This document shows, piece after piece, positions 18,644 through 27,676 of a stretch of 64,000 nt of DNA (the stretch's first letter is position 1; every line of letters begins with the position of its first letter). This stretch comes from an archaeon (GTDB taxonomy: Archaea; Nanobdellota; Nanobdellia; Pacearchaeales; GW2011-AR1), in NCBI GenBank assembly GCA_018697295.1, contig JABHTJ010000002.1:191148-255147 (forward strand). The letters run 5' to 3'. The translations under genes and the position numbers were made by a program. The notes under the pieces were generated by a model. It saw only the letters and a program-made list of their open reading frames with translations, did not search any database and had not been told where the DNA came from.

Positions 18644-18814
18644 GCAATAAGAACAAGAAAAGATACTGCTGTTCGAGTGAGTAAATGGCTTGACAAGGAA
18701 ATTGAGAACTATCTTACTGATAAGAAGATTAAGATCGAATTTCCATCGAAGCGAAATTTTATTGATACAGCAGTTTTGCAGTTATTAGAAGAAAAAAAAG
18801 TAATAAAAAAATAA
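18635..18814 (+). CDS. Small ribbon-helix-helix-like DNA-binding protein
   Basis: A 59-residue protein from the ATG at 18635; upstream ATGs at 18614 and 18629 are in frame. The TATA box at 18603 makes 18614 too early, and 18629 and 18635 both possible. DTAVRVSKWLDKEIENYL looks like the beta strand and first helix of an RHH fold, and SKRNFIDTAVLQLLEEK like the second helix. RHH proteins are dimeric repressors, often antitoxins. The 42-residue gene behind it could be a co-regulated partner. Confidence 0.6.
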   Translation: MVTAIRTRKDTAVRVSKWLDKEIENYLTDKKIKIEFPSKRNFIDTAVLQLLEEKKVIKK

Positions 18815-18824
18815 GAGGTAAATA

Positions 18825-18953
18825 ATGGATAAAATTGAAAAGGCACGACAATTATTTCAACAACTTGAAGAGAATGATGTTTCCTATGCGCATGAACTCT
18901 CAAGAAGGAATTTTTGTATTCATGAGCGATTATTAGAGATTCGAAGTAATTAG
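18825..18953 (+). CDS. Small 42-residue protein
   Basis: The frame begins 10 bases after the RHH gene, with GAGGTAA before the ATG serving as ribosome binding site. The product starts MDKIEKARQLFQQLEEN and is mostly helical and charged. The position suggests co-transcription with the RHH gene. Nothing in it is recognisable; a toxin or helper role is only a guess. Confidence 0.45.
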   Translation: MDKIEKARQLFQQLEENDVSYAHELSRRNFCIHERLLEIRSN

Positions 18954-18972
18954 TTTTTAGGCAATCCTAAAA

Positions 18973-18980
18973 CTTATAAA
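18973..18980 (+). promoter_or_regulatory. TATA box
   Basis: CTTATAAA beginning 29 bp before the ATG at 19002. Confidence 0.6.
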
Positions 18981-19001
18981 TTGTAAACTTGTTTATGTTG
19001 T

Positions 19002-19280
19002 ATGGTTATTGAAGTTGAAAAACAATCAAAGGCGCTTGGTACCTTAAAGAAAGGAGATGCGTTTTTTATTAATGGGAAGGAAATGAAAGTTGATTCACAT
19101 TATCTTTTTCAAAAACATAAAGATATGAAAGAAATGATTATTGAGGTTTTCAATCCTGCTAATGATAGAGAATATCAAGTTCGTTATTTTGATGATCAAA
19201 TTGAATCAAGTATTGAAATTTATGAGTTGCAAGAAGATATACAGTATGTGAGACGTGAACCAAAGAATGTGGGATGGTAA
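19002..19280 (+). CDS. Conserved-looking small protein, function unknown
   Basis: A 92-residue protein starting MVIEVEKQSKALGTLKKGD. The pattern of short strands with charged loops (KGDAFFINGKEMKVDSHYLF) suggests a small beta-barrel or SH3-like fold. It has its own TATA box and stands alone before a long hairpin. I do not recognise the family. Confidence 0.65.
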   Translation: MVIEVEKQSKALGTLKKGDAFFINGKEMKVDSHYLFQKHKDMKEMIIEVFNPANDREYQVRYFDDQIESSIEIYELQEDIQYVRREPKNVGW

Positions 19281-19293
19281 TGAAATTTTATTG

Positions 19294-19363
19294 GAGGATT
19301 TTGTCGTGATAATTTTTTTGTGTACGTGAAGTACGCAGCAAAAATTCTAACTTAAAAATCCTC
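19294..19363. terminator. Long hairpin between convergent genes
   Basis: GAGGATTTT at 19294-19302 pairs with AAAATCCTC at 19355-19363. Inside are a TTTTTTTG/CAAAAAT-like pairing and a GTAC stem at 19322-19333. It separates the + strand gene ending at 19280 from the minus-strand S6e gene ending at 19404, and could terminate both. Confidence 0.55.
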
Positions 19364-19403
19364 TCACTAAAATTCTATTATTTTGTTTTAATTAGATACA
19401 ATT

Positions 19404-19835
19404 TTATTCAACTTTAACTTCTTCTGCTGGAACTTCTGCCGGAGCAAATAAACTATCAAACTTTTTAGCACCTTCTTTGATAACTTTTGTATTAATTTGG
19501 ACTGTGTCTAAAGAAATTTCTTTTCCTCTGACTGTTTTTCTTAATCGTAATCCTTTTGGTCGTGTGCTTTTCTTTTTCTCTCCTTTTGGCTTTCGTTTCA
19601 TTCCCTTACCATATCCAAGAAGTGCTCGTTTCATGTTTGGGCCGTCGATTTCTTCAAGTCCCGTGAATCCTGATTTATCTGACGTTCCAGTAATTTCGAT
19701 TTCATAATCTTTTAAGTCTTCTGAGATCTCGGCTCCATCGATTTTTTCTCCGATTGAATGTCCGACTAACTTTTCGTCTTCAGTTTCTACTTTGAATGTC
19801 TTCCCATTATGAGACACATTAATTTTGAATGCCAT
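19404..19835 (-). CDS. rps6e: Ribosomal protein S6e
   Basis: A 143-residue small-subunit protein found only in archaea and eukaryotes. It begins with the beta strand MAFKINVSHNGKTFKVE and carries the S6e signature TGTSDKSGF followed by GYGKGMKRKPKGEKKKS and RPKGLRLRKTVRG. It has an acidic, Ala/Pro/Glu-rich tail not needed for the fold. This gene is firm evidence that the left part of the window is archaeal. Confidence 0.97.
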   Translation of the reverse strand: MAFKINVSHNGKTFKVETEDEKLVGHSIGEKIDGAEISEDLKDYEIEITGTSDKSGFTGLEEIDGPNMKRALLGYGKGMKRKPKGEKKKSTRPKGLRLRKTVRGKEISLDTVQINTKVIKEGAKKFDSLFAPAEVPAEEVKVE

Positions 19836-19979
19836 AGTAGGTTAGTGAAAATTTGGTTTATAAAACTTACTGCGTTCAATTTTTAACTTTATTTTTATTA
19901 AAATAAATTGGTAAAAGTTTTTGCTGAATAGATAATAATCTTTAAATAAGGTGTTTTGTTTATATTTTTGGAGGTTAAC

Positions 19980-20171
19980 ATGGCAAAAAAGAAAGAGGCT
20001 TGTTGCAAGGGTGCTGCTGTCGGACACATATTTGCTCTTGTAGGATTTTATATTCTTACTTGGGGATTAATTGGTTCTGCTGGTTTTGGCGATGTTCTTA
20101 AAAGTCCAATATTTTGGGGACTTTTTTTAATTGGAATGTCTATTTGTAGCGCATCACAAAAACAGAAGTAA
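19980..20171 (+). CDS. Small two-segment membrane protein
   Basis: A 63-residue protein starting at the ATG after a GGAGG ribosome binding site (19970-19974). After a Lys- and Cys-containing start (MAKKKEACCKG) come two membrane segments near residues 13-30 and 42-56. Small proteins of this form are common in DPANN genomes. Function unknown. Confidence 0.65.
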   Translation: MAKKKEACCKGAAVGHIFALVGFYILTWGLIGSAGFGDVLKSPIFWGLFLIGMSICSASQKQK

Positions 20172-20244
20172 TCTTTTGTTTTATTTTTTATTTTTTATTT
20201 CGAAACTTTTATTATGGGTTGTTTGCTTTAGGTGTACTGTTATT

Positions 20245-20547
20245 ATGGTGAGAAAAAAATCTTGTGTTGAATCCAGAAATTCTTTTTCGATTACGCGGAA
20301 GAATCAGAGTTCTCACTCCAATTTTGTATATGTTGGCTTGATTGTTTTTATTGTAGCCTTTTTTACAATGATGGTTTTGGATGGTAATGGTCTTGGTTAT
20401 ATGACTTATGAAGAACTTGTTTTTAATTCTCCAGGGGCAAGTCAATTTGAAGAGAAAACTATTGGGCCAGAGATTTTTTTTAGCGGTGGAGTTATTGCTG
20501 GGCTAGGATTGCTTCTCCTGATTTATTTTTATCGGTTGAAAAAATAA
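20245..20547 (+). CDS. Small two-segment membrane protein with external loop
   Basis: A 100-residue product from the ATG at 20245. Membrane segments lie near residues 28-46 and 75-95, with a 28-residue loop between them. The basic N-terminus (MVRKKS) and C-terminus (RLKK) suggest both ends are inside. It follows the gene at 19980 but has a 73-base gap. Function unknown. Confidence 0.6.
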   Translation: MVRKKSCVESRNSFSITRKNQSSHSNFVYVGLIVFIVAFFTMMVLDGNGLGYMTYEELVFNSPGASQFEEKTIGPEIFFSGGVIAGLGLLLLIYFYRLKK

Positions 20548-20601
20548 TATTTTTGAAACTGTTTGAGGAATTTTTTCTTGAAAAGAATAAAAATAAAAAA
20601 T

Positions 20602-20808
20602 TTATTTTAGGTAGAATCTATAAAATGGTTTTGCTACCAAAATTATGAATGCTATTAAGAAGTGCCATGGATTAACTGAATGTACCCAAGTCATTAATGC
20701 AGGCCAGATTGTTATAAGAAATAATGTTGCTGCTACAACAGACCCCTTGATTAATCCTAAATCCCACACATCTAATTTTTTTGTTTTTTTGTTTAGATAT
20801 TTTATCAT
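20602..20808 (-). CDS. Small membrane protein, paralog of 21778
   Basis: A 68-residue protein with a charged N-terminus and two membrane segments (residues 22-42 and 46-62), ending KPFYRFYLK. It shares size and pattern with the protein at 21778 (two hydrophobic stretches, a central W-PA motif, and a basic RP/KPF...IYF end). A GGAGG-type ribosome binding site (plus strand cctcc at 20814) precedes it. The two genes flank the Ig-like surface protein gene. Confidence 0.65.
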   Translation of the reverse strand: MIKYLNKKTKKLDVWDLGLIKGSVVAATLFLITIWPALMTWVHSVNPWHFLIAFIILVAKPFYRFYLK

Positions 20809-20900
20809 TTTAACCTCCTGCTGTTTATTTTGAGGATAAAGAAGTATTTATATTTTTTGGAATGCAGAGATATTTTTATTTTTTTAAATTATTTCTTTTT

Positions 20901-21698
20901 CTAGTACTTTTTTTGCGAGATTTCTTTTCTTAAGATGCTGATGAGGTAGTAATCTATTGCACCTAGTCCAATTAGTGTTAGGATTACGATTGCCCATCGA
21001 AGAGTTTTATTTATTTTTTCTTCAATGGTTATGCTCCATGAACTTATAGTTGTTTCTTGTCCGTCGGTTGTTTCGAGAGTTATGGTGTACTCTCCTATTT
21101 CAAGATCATTAAATGTATTTTTTGGCCCTTCTCCAGAGACTTGAACTCCGTCGACAAACCATGAATAGCTTAATAGATCTCCTTCGCTGTCAGTGGCCGT
21201 TACAGATAAATTTAACTCTTCTCCGATTTTTTTTAAGATTGTGCTTTCATGATTTATTGTTACTGTTGGTGGATTATTGACTATAGTGTTATTTTCTTCT
21301 GTTGAATTTTCTACAGTTGTGTTTGTTTCGTTAGAATTTCCATTTTCTTCCGGATTAATTGGAACAACATAAATAAATACATCATCTGTTTTTGAAACAT
21401 TAGAATCGCTTACTTTTACAGACATGTTTGAACTTCCAAAAAAACCATCATCTGGAGTAATTTTTAATTCATCTATAGTTAGATTAATTCCAATTCCAAT
21501 TCCTGGAGTGATTTCATATGTAATGTTATCTCCATCTGGATCAGTATAATATTCCGATAAATTAATTGTTAGGGATATTCCTTCTCTTAAGATAATTTCT
21601 TCGAATGTTTGGGTTAGCGTAGGGGCACTATTTGCCGAGATAACTATCGCTAAGAAAAAAATTATTGTACTGCTTATTAAGACCACTGACCTCTTCAT
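20901..21698 (-). CDS. Cell-surface protein with cadherin/Ig-like domains
   Basis: A 265-residue protein. It has a signal peptide at residues 1-24, then a cadherin-like beta domain (YYTDPDGDNITYEI) at 25-112 and an Asn/Thr/Glu-rich linker. A PKD/Ig-like domain (DSEGDLLSYSWFVDG) follows at 145-225, and a C-terminal membrane anchor at 233-252. The linker has several NxT sequons, suggesting glycosylation. It should stand on the outer face of the membrane. Binding partners are unknown. Confidence 0.8.
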   Translation of the reverse strand: MKRSVVLISSTIIFFLAIVISANSAPTLTQTFEEIILREGISLTINLSEYYTDPDGDNITYEITPGIGIGINLTIDELKITPDDGFFGSSNMSVKVSDSNVSKTDDVFIYVVPINPEENGNSNETNTTVENSTEENNTIVNNPPTVTINHESTILKKIGEELNLSVTATDSEGDLLSYSWFVDGVQVSGEGPKNTFNDLEIGEYTITLETTDGQETTISSWSITIEEKINKTLRWAIVILTLIGLGAIDYYLISILRKEISQKKY

Positions 21699-21777
21699 TT
21701 TGTTTTTAGTTAATTCAAATTATTAAATGTTTCTGATTTTGTATCATGTTTCGTTTCTGTTCTAAAATTTAAAAAAT

Positions 21778-21993
21778 TTATTGGAAATAGATCTTTCGAA
21801 ATGGTCTTGTCACGAAAACAATAAATATTGCTAGAAAAACTATTGGGTTTGTTAATTGTACTAGCTTCATTGCAGGAGACCATACTTTTAAGAGGAATAA
21901 TATTCCGGCAAAGGAAGAGAATTTAATGAAGACGATATCCAAAAATGTTAATCGTTTAATTCTTTGATCTAATCTATTCAAAAGTTGTTTCAT
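21778..21993 (-). CDS. Small membrane protein, paralog of 20602
   Basis: A 71-residue protein from the ATG at 21993 (MKQLLNRLDQRIKRL). Two membrane segments lie near residues 19-38 and 45-62, with the end RPFRKIYFQ. An in-frame upstream ATG at 22044 overlaps the region of the next gene's end and is less likely. The similarity to 20602 is in layout and end motif rather than high identity. Function unknown. Confidence 0.6.
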   Translation of the reverse strand: MKQLLNRLDQRIKRLTFLDIVFIKFSSFAGILFLLKVWSPAMKLVQLTNPIVFLAIFIVFVTRPFRKIYFQ

Positions 21994-22050
21994 TTTGTGA
22001 TTAATAGGTTGTTTGGTCAAAGAGTATTTAATTGTTCTTATCAATTATTT

Positions 22051-22599
22051 TTATAGTTTTAACATTTTGTGATAGACTTCTGCTGTAATGTGGCAATCTG
22101 CTAGTGCGTCGTGAGCTTTTGTGTAATCGATGTCAAAATAAGTAGCGACAGTTTCTAAATTGCTTCGAAGATGTTGTGGGACTACACGCTCTTTTTGTAA
22201 TTGTCTCCACAAGTACATTGTGTCAAGATGTTCGGTATGCAATTCAGATTTGCAGTTTGATTGATCAAATAATTCTCTTAAAAATCCTTTGTCGAAATGG
22301 AAATTATGTCCGAGCAGCGTCGTTGTTTGTAAGTTGTTTTTTCCTATGAATGTGTTGATTGAATTACATGCATTAGCTGGAGAGATTGCAATTTTATTAT
22401 GTTCTTCAATATTTATTTTATTTATTTTTAGTGCTGTAGGATTTACATTTCCCGATTCGTGTTTGATAAAAATATGGCCTTTGTCGAGGATTTGTAACTG
22501 TTTTTCGTTTGTCTGGATTAGTAAAAGTCCTACTGTTAGAGTCTTATTATAGCGGGGAGAAAGCCCCGTTGTTTCTGTATCTATCACTAATCTTTTCAT
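22051..22599 (-). CDS. DEDDh 3'-5' exonuclease (DnaQ/RNase T-like)
   Basis: A 182-residue protein with all exonuclease motifs. ExoI is VIDTETTG at residues 4-11, ExoII is LLGHNFHFDKGF, and ExoIII is HDALADCHITAEV. These residues bind two metal ions and cut single-stranded DNA or RNA ends. The size fits a stand-alone proofreading or repair exonuclease. It lies in a minus-strand group between a small membrane protein and aIF5B. Confidence 0.92.
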   Translation of the reverse strand: MKRLVIDTETTGLSPRYNKTLTVGLLLIQTNEKQLQILDKGHIFIKHESGNVNPTALKINKINIEEHNKIAISPANACNSINTFIGKNNLQTTTLLGHNFHFDKGFLRELFDQSNCKSELHTEHLDTMYLWRQLQKERVVPQHLRSNLETVATYFDIDYTKAHDALADCHITAEVYHKMLKL

Positions 22600-22702
22600 G
22601 GGAGAGATTATTGAGTTGATTATTTAAGAATTGTTGTTTTTTGAGAATTAATTCGAGATTATTAATTGATTTTATCTTAATATTTTAATTGATTAAAAAT
22701 TG

Positions 22703-24445
22703 TTAAATTCCCCATGTGGGATTCAATCTTCTTTTGAGTGTTGCAATTTCTTGAAGAACTGTTTTTTCGTCTGAAGTTAAGAGATCTTTATTGTCTTTGA
22801 ATTTTCTGAAATCTGTTTCTGAGAGGTTTGTGTATAAACTTTCTCCTACAGTTAGTTGCCTTTCAAAATTTACTCCTGGAATTGAAACTGCCACCTCTGA
22901 ATTCTTTTCTGCTTTTCCAACACTTTTTTTATCTTCTTGAATTTCTTTTATTTGGCCGATTTTTACATCATCAGAATTTATGAATCTCTCTCTTGTTTGC
23001 ACGGTTCCGCCATTCACGACTACTCCAAATACTGCCGGACTAGAATTTCTGAAGACAAAATCAAGAACTGTAATCTTTGCAATTTTTGGAAGTTCATCTA
23101 ATTTTCTTTTTTCAATTTCTCTTGTTTTTTGTTCAGAATATTCTTCTAAATCTTCAATTAATTTGTAAACAACTTTGTTAGTGATTACTTTAATTTGAGT
23201 TAGTTCTTCAACATCTGTTTCATTTGCAATTTCTACATTGAATCCGAGAATTACTTTTTCTAGTTCGGGAAATGCGGCAGCCGTATAAATATCTTTTTTT
23301 GTGATTGGGCCAATTCCGGCTTTTAGGACTTGGATGTTGTGTTGTTTTAATAAGACTAAGAGTGCTTCGAGACTCCCGAGGGAATCTGCTTTTACGACGA
23401 TTCCTGTTTCGTCAGTTTGAATTTCTTCCGAGATTTCATTTTCAAATTCTTCCTTAATTTCTTCTAAATTATTATTGATTGCTTGAAAAGGCATTCCAGG
23501 CATTATGTCTTCTTTTGAAATTATTTGTACTTTGAGTCCTGCCGCTGCATGAACTTCTTTTTTTGTAAGGTATCCTTTATTTAATGGGCGAGCTTCTTGC
23601 ATTATTCTGGTTTTTGTTGTTAGGGTTTCTCCATCGAGACTTGCGATTGCGATTTCATCTTCTAATTTTAGTTCTCCGTCGTAGAGAATGCATTCAAGAA
23701 ATGTTCCTGTGCGTTCTTTTTTCACTTCTAAGATTACTCCTTTTGCTGTTTTGCTTACAGTGATTTTTTCTGTTAGGAACTTTTGAGAGAGGGCTATAAT
23801 CATTGCGAGGATTTCGGAAATTCCCTGTCCAGTTTGTGCAGAGCATGGGACGATTGCAACATTTTTTGTGAAATCAGAAATTTCTGAATACATTTCAGCG
23901 TTTATTCCGTGTGAATGGAGGGCTCCAATTAGTGTGAAATATTTTTCTTCAAAATTTTGTTTTACATTGATTGCTTGATTTCCTAGTGAATTTAGGAATT
24001 GTTTGTTTTCCGGAGTTTGCCATCCAGAAATATTATCAATCTTATTGAGTGCGATGATGAATGGCGTTTGATTTGCTTTTAAGATTTGTAAAACTTCTGC
24101 AGTTTGAGGTTTTATTCCGTCATTGATGTCGATTACCATGACTGCGATGTCTGCGAGACTTCCTCCTCGTTTTCGAAGATTGGTGAATGCTGCGTGACCT
24201 GGCGTGTCAATAAAAAGAAGTCCTGGAATTTCTAAGGGGATTTTAAATTTTTCCAGAATTTCTCCTGCCCTTTTTTGAATATTTTCTTTAGGAAGTGTCG
24301 TGAACGAGATTTTTTGAGTTATCCCTCCTGCTTCATCATCTTGAATTTTTGTTTCTCTTATCGCATCAAGAATTGAAGTTTTTCCGTGGTCGACATGCCC
24401 AGCTACAGTAACTATCGGTTGACGGATTTTTCTTTGAGTTGTCAT
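22703..24445 (-). CDS. infB: Translation initiation factor aIF5B
   Basis: A 580-residue GTPase. G1 is AGHVDHGKTS at about residues 15-24, G3 is DTPGHAAF, G4 is NKID, and AGGITQKI is switch I. The later domains II-IV fit the archaeal length of about 590. It promotes subunit joining and initiator tRNA placement. No intein is present in the G domain, although archaeal infB genes often carry one. Confidence 0.96.
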   Translation of the reverse strand: MTTQRKIRQPIVTVAGHVDHGKTSILDAIRETKIQDDEAGGITQKISFTTLPKENIQKRAGEILEKFKIPLEIPGLLFIDTPGHAAFTNLRKRGGSLADIAVMVIDINDGIKPQTAEVLQILKANQTPFIIALNKIDNISGWQTPENKQFLNSLGNQAINVKQNFEEKYFTLIGALHSHGINAEMYSEISDFTKNVAIVPCSAQTGQGISEILAMIIALSQKFLTEKITVSKTAKGVILEVKKERTGTFLECILYDGELKLEDEIAIASLDGETLTTKTRIMQEARPLNKGYLTKKEVHAAAGLKVQIISKEDIMPGMPFQAINNNLEEIKEEFENEISEEIQTDETGIVVKADSLGSLEALLVLLKQHNIQVLKAGIGPITKKDIYTAAAFPELEKVILGFNVEIANETDVEELTQIKVITNKVVYKLIEDLEEYSEQKTREIEKRKLDELPKIAKITVLDFVFRNSSPAVFGVVVNGGTVQTRERFINSDDVKIGQIKEIQEDKKSVGKAEKNSEVAVSIPGVNFERQLTVGESLYTNLSETDFRKFKDNKDLLTSDEKTVLQEIATLKRRLNPTWGI

Positions 24446-24518
24446 GAGAGATTTTAGAGAATTAAGATTAAAAGGTTTGTGGGGAAGGATTTTTTAATCA
24501 TCTTATCTTTATTCTTGA

Positions 24519-25568
24519 ATGAAACAATATACTATTCTGAGCGATTCTGAAAAAATTTATGAACAAATGCTCTTGGATATAGAATCTGCTCGAGAAGAAA
24601 TCTTTTTAGAGACTTATATTTTCGAGGATGATGCTATTGGAAGGAGCTTTCGAGACCTCCTTATAAAAAAAGTTCTTGATGGTGTTCGTGTTCGGTTGCT
24701 CATTGATGCCTGGGGTTCTTCTATTCGGAAAAAATTCTTTAAGAAATTTATTGACGCTGGAGGAGAAGTTCGTTTTTTTAGGGAACTTCGTTATGCACTT
24801 CGATGGTTTAATGCGAATCATGAACGTAATCATAGGAAATTATTATTAATTGATAAGGAAATTTCTTATATTGGTTCAATAAATATTACGAAGAAATCCT
24901 TGAAGTGGAGAGAGCTTGTTTTGAGAATAGATAGTCCTTTAACTAAAGCTTTTCGACAACTTTTTTTAAAGACATGGAAATATTTTAATTTGTTTACGAC
25001 GAAAAAAATGAAGAAAATTTCTTATGAGGGTTTTGAAGTAATTCCAGATTTTCCTTCTCAAATTGATCGGCCGACTGAGAAAAGATATGGGCAGTTGATT
25101 CGACGAGCCAAAAAAGAAATTTTGATTGAAACACCTTATTTTATTCCCTCTCCTTTTATCCGAAAAGCTCTTCGAAAAGCAGTAAAGCGTGGAGTCAAGG
25201 TAAAGATTGTTCTGCCTCATAATTCTGATTTGAGATTAGTTGATGTTCTTCGAGATAGGACTCTTGGGAAGTTATATCGGATGGGAGTTAAGATGTTTTA
25301 TTATCCAAAAATTTTACATTCAAAACTATTAATTGTTGATAATGGATTATTTTTGCTTGGTTCATCTAACTTAGATTATCGAAGTTTTATCCATCAATAT
25401 GAAGTTAATCTTCTTGGACGTGATAAGGAAATTTTGAAAGATTTAAAAGATTATTTTGAGGAGAATTTGAAAATATCAAAACCTTTTGATTATTCTGTTT
25501 GGAAAAAGAGAACTTTAAAGAGTCGTTTTGTTGGAAGAATTTTGCATATTATTCGTGAATTGTTTTGA
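24519..25568 (+). CDS. Phospholipase D family protein (cardiolipin synthase-like)
   Basis: A 349-residue protein with two HKD motifs: HRKLLLID with YIGSINI near residue 107, and HSKLLIVD with LGSSNLD near 268. This is the layout of cardiolipin synthases, which join or exchange phospholipid head groups. No N-terminal membrane segments are visible, unlike classic bacterial Cls. A phosphatidyltransferase or nuclease role remains possible. DPANN archaea often lack lipid synthesis genes, so a lipid-remodelling enzyme is notable. Confidence 0.88.
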   Translation: MKQYTILSDSEKIYEQMLLDIESAREEIFLETYIFEDDAIGRSFRDLLIKKVLDGVRVRLLIDAWGSSIRKKFFKKFIDAGGEVRFFRELRYALRWFNANHERNHRKLLLIDKEISYIGSINITKKSLKWRELVLRIDSPLTKAFRQLFLKTWKYFNLFTTKKMKKISYEGFEVIPDFPSQIDRPTEKRYGQLIRRAKKEILIETPYFIPSPFIRKALRKAVKRGVKVKIVLPHNSDLRLVDVLRDRTLGKLYRMGVKMFYYPKILHSKLLIVDNGLFLLGSSNLDYRSFIHQYEVNLLGRDKEILKDLKDYFEENLKISKPFDYSVWKKRTLKSRFVGRILHIIRELF

Positions 25569-25575
25569 AGATAAT

Positions 25576-25583
25576 TATATAAA
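25576..25583 (+). promoter_or_regulatory. TATA box
   Basis: TATATAAA beginning 29 bp before the ATG at 25605. Confidence 0.6.
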
Positions 25584-25604
25584 CTTCTTTTATTATATTG
25601 TTTA

Positions 25605-27149
25605 ATGAAGAATATTCCTTTTAGTAAAAAAGAGTTTGTGTTTGTAATGATTGTTGTTTTGTTGACGACGATTGTTTCAACAACGGCACTTTATTCTTAT
25701 TATTCTAATAATGTTAGCTTAGCACCTTCTTGGATTTCTTCTGGCTGGACTGCCACGAAAGCGCCAGGACCATATACGAAGGCTACTTTCGTTCCTTTTC
25801 CAACATGGAAACTTAAATGGGAATATTATCCTGAACAGATGAACCCATTAAGTGCAGGTGGATCTGCCCCTTGGTTAAATCCTTCTGGTAGGAATATAGC
25901 TCTTGGAAATAATGACGATAACATTTTTATTAAACGATCTTCTGGTTCAATAGTGGGGGTCCTTTCAACGCCAAGAATATTATTTGACGTTAATAGTCCT
26001 ATTCCGTTGTGGGAATCTAATCCTGTTGTGCCAAATATGGTAACTGAATTTGAATTTCCTAGTCAGGAAGCATTATCTTCCGTTTCTGCTGCTGCAAAAA
26101 ATTCAGATATTTTTGCAGTGATTGTGGCACAAGAGATTCAGAGTCAATTTTTTAATGAATATTATTATAGGTTAGAAGTTTATGACTCAGCCGGGTTTTT
26201 ATGGGATTATGTTTTTAGTTCTTCTGCGCCTTCGGGAAATTCCCCTAAGAGAATTAGTTTAAAAATCTCTGATGATGGAAGCAAAATTATCGGTATCGTT
26301 GAAAAAAATACTTTTTCTCCAGATAGATTTGATTTAGCGATTTTTGATGTAAATTCTCAAACTCCAAATATTCCAACATTTACTACTTCTCTCCAATCTT
26401 CAATTTTTGGGACAGAAATATCTCAAGATTTATCGAGCGTTATGGTCGGAGGTAGTTCTCCCCTATTTTCTCACGTTTATGATGTTTCTACAAATACTTA
26501 TTCAAACTATTTTGCGAGTCAGTTTAGTTTATCAGACAATTTTCAAGATATTGCTATTTCGGATGACGGAAGCAGGGTTGCATTGAGTAGTTCAGCAGGA
26601 CCTTTAGGAAAGGTTTTAGTCTATGAAAAACAGGGAACAAATTATATTTTGATTCATAATTATCCATTGCCTGGGCATTTTTCCTCGGAGATGGCTCGGA
26701 CAATGAAATTTTCTACGAATGGAGATCTATTGGTTCTTGGAGTTAGTAAGGGACTAATAGGTGATGATTTTTATGTTGAAGCGATTGATCTGAGTTCCTC
26801 TGGGATTGGGAACATTTTATTTACAGATATTTATGTGGGTGCTGGAACAGGAAATAACTTTGTGAATGCTATTGATATTTCTTTAAATGGGAAGATTATT
26901 GCTGTAGGGAATTTGGGAGATACGCTTGGTTCAACTTCGGAAATACTGATTTATGATTTGAATAGTCTTCAAGCAAATAAATTAGTTTTTTCCTATGATG
27001 TCTCCTCAAGTTATGGAGCCGGATATGGTTCTATTGTTAATCTTGATTTGAATGATGCCGGAGATTTACTTGTTGCATCAAATTATTGGGGGAATCTTGT
27101 TTCTGGAACTGGCCCTTCAACCGGTGTTGTAGCCTTTGAATATAATTAA
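25605..27149 (+). CDS. Membrane-anchored beta-propeller-like surface protein, paralog 2
   Basis: A 514-residue protein with a signal anchor at residues 9-32 (KEFVFVMIVVLLTTIVSTTA). The outside part has repeated strands and ISDDGS phrases (KISDDGSKII, AISDDGSRVA) plus the LRVYDS/YDVS turns seen in the proteins at 15556 and 27677. It is more diverged at the N-terminus than those two. The paired position next to 27677, with one gene between, suggests tandem duplication. Surface binding role inferred. Confidence 0.78.
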   Translation: MKNIPFSKKEFVFVMIVVLLTTIVSTTALYSYYSNNVSLAPSWISSGWTATKAPGPYTKATFVPFPTWKLKWEYYPEQMNPLSAGGSAPWLNPSGRNIALGNNDDNIFIKRSSGSIVGVLSTPRILFDVNSPIPLWESNPVVPNMVTEFEFPSQEALSSVSAAAKNSDIFAVIVAQEIQSQFFNEYYYRLEVYDSAGFLWDYVFSSSAPSGNSPKRISLKISDDGSKIIGIVEKNTFSPDRFDLAIFDVNSQTPNIPTFTTSLQSSIFGTEISQDLSSVMVGGSSPLFSHVYDVSTNTYSNYFASQFSLSDNFQDIAISDDGSRVALSSSAGPLGKVLVYEKQGTNYILIHNYPLPGHFSSEMARTMKFSTNGDLLVLGVSKGLIGDDFYVEAIDLSSSGIGNILFTDIYVGAGTGNNFVNAIDISLNGKIIAVGNLGDTLGSTSEILIYDLNSLQANKLVFSYDVSSSYGAGYGSIVNLDLNDAGDLLVASNYWGNLVSGTGPSTGVVAFEYN

Positions 27150-27234
27150 TTTTTAGGAGATTATTTTATTTGTGATTTGGACTTTTTTTGATAAAATTTA
27201 AATAGTTTGATATCCCTTAGTTTTGAGGTGATTT

Positions 27235-27624
27235 ATGGTTATAAAAAAAGTTGGTTCTGGAAAATTCTATCATGTGATTGTTCGGCCAAAATCACAATTT
27301 GTTATGTTTCGTAATCATGATGTTGGAAGAAAAGGTCATGTTGAGCGGTTGGCTGGAAAACGAAAAAATGGGAACTGGGCGACACACTCCTGGTTGATTG
27401 ATAAGCGAGAAGCAGATATTATTCGAAACGTTCTTGTTGGAAAAAATGCTGCTGTTAGAAATGTTCTTTCGAGATTGAGAAGAAAACCTGTTTGGAAAAA
27501 TGGGGATGTTTTTACTGCAGGTCCTGAGATTAATATTCGAGAAGTTGATAAGCCGACTCCTGCTATGAAGAATGCGTGGAAGAAAAATATTGGGAAAGTG
27601 CAAAAGGTAAGGGTGAAGAAATAA
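27235..27624 (+). CDS. Small basic protein, conserved-looking, unknown
   Basis: A 129-residue, strongly basic protein beginning MVIKKVGSGKFYHVIVRPKSQF. The charge pattern (HVERLAGKRKNGNWATHSWLIDK) and high Lys/Arg content suggest RNA or DNA binding. A GAGGTGAT ribosome binding site lies just before the ATG, so this message has a leader, unlike its neighbours. It sits between two propeller genes. I do not recognise a family. Confidence 0.65.
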   Translation: MVIKKVGSGKFYHVIVRPKSQFVMFRNHDVGRKGHVERLAGKRKNGNWATHSWLIDKREADIIRNVLVGKNAAVRNVLSRLRRKPVWKNGDVFTAGPEINIREVDKPTPAMKNAWKKNIGKVQKVRVKK

Positions 27625-27676
27625 TTCGCCTTAGTTTTTTGATAAAACTTAAATAATCTTTTTTCTTGTTCGTATT

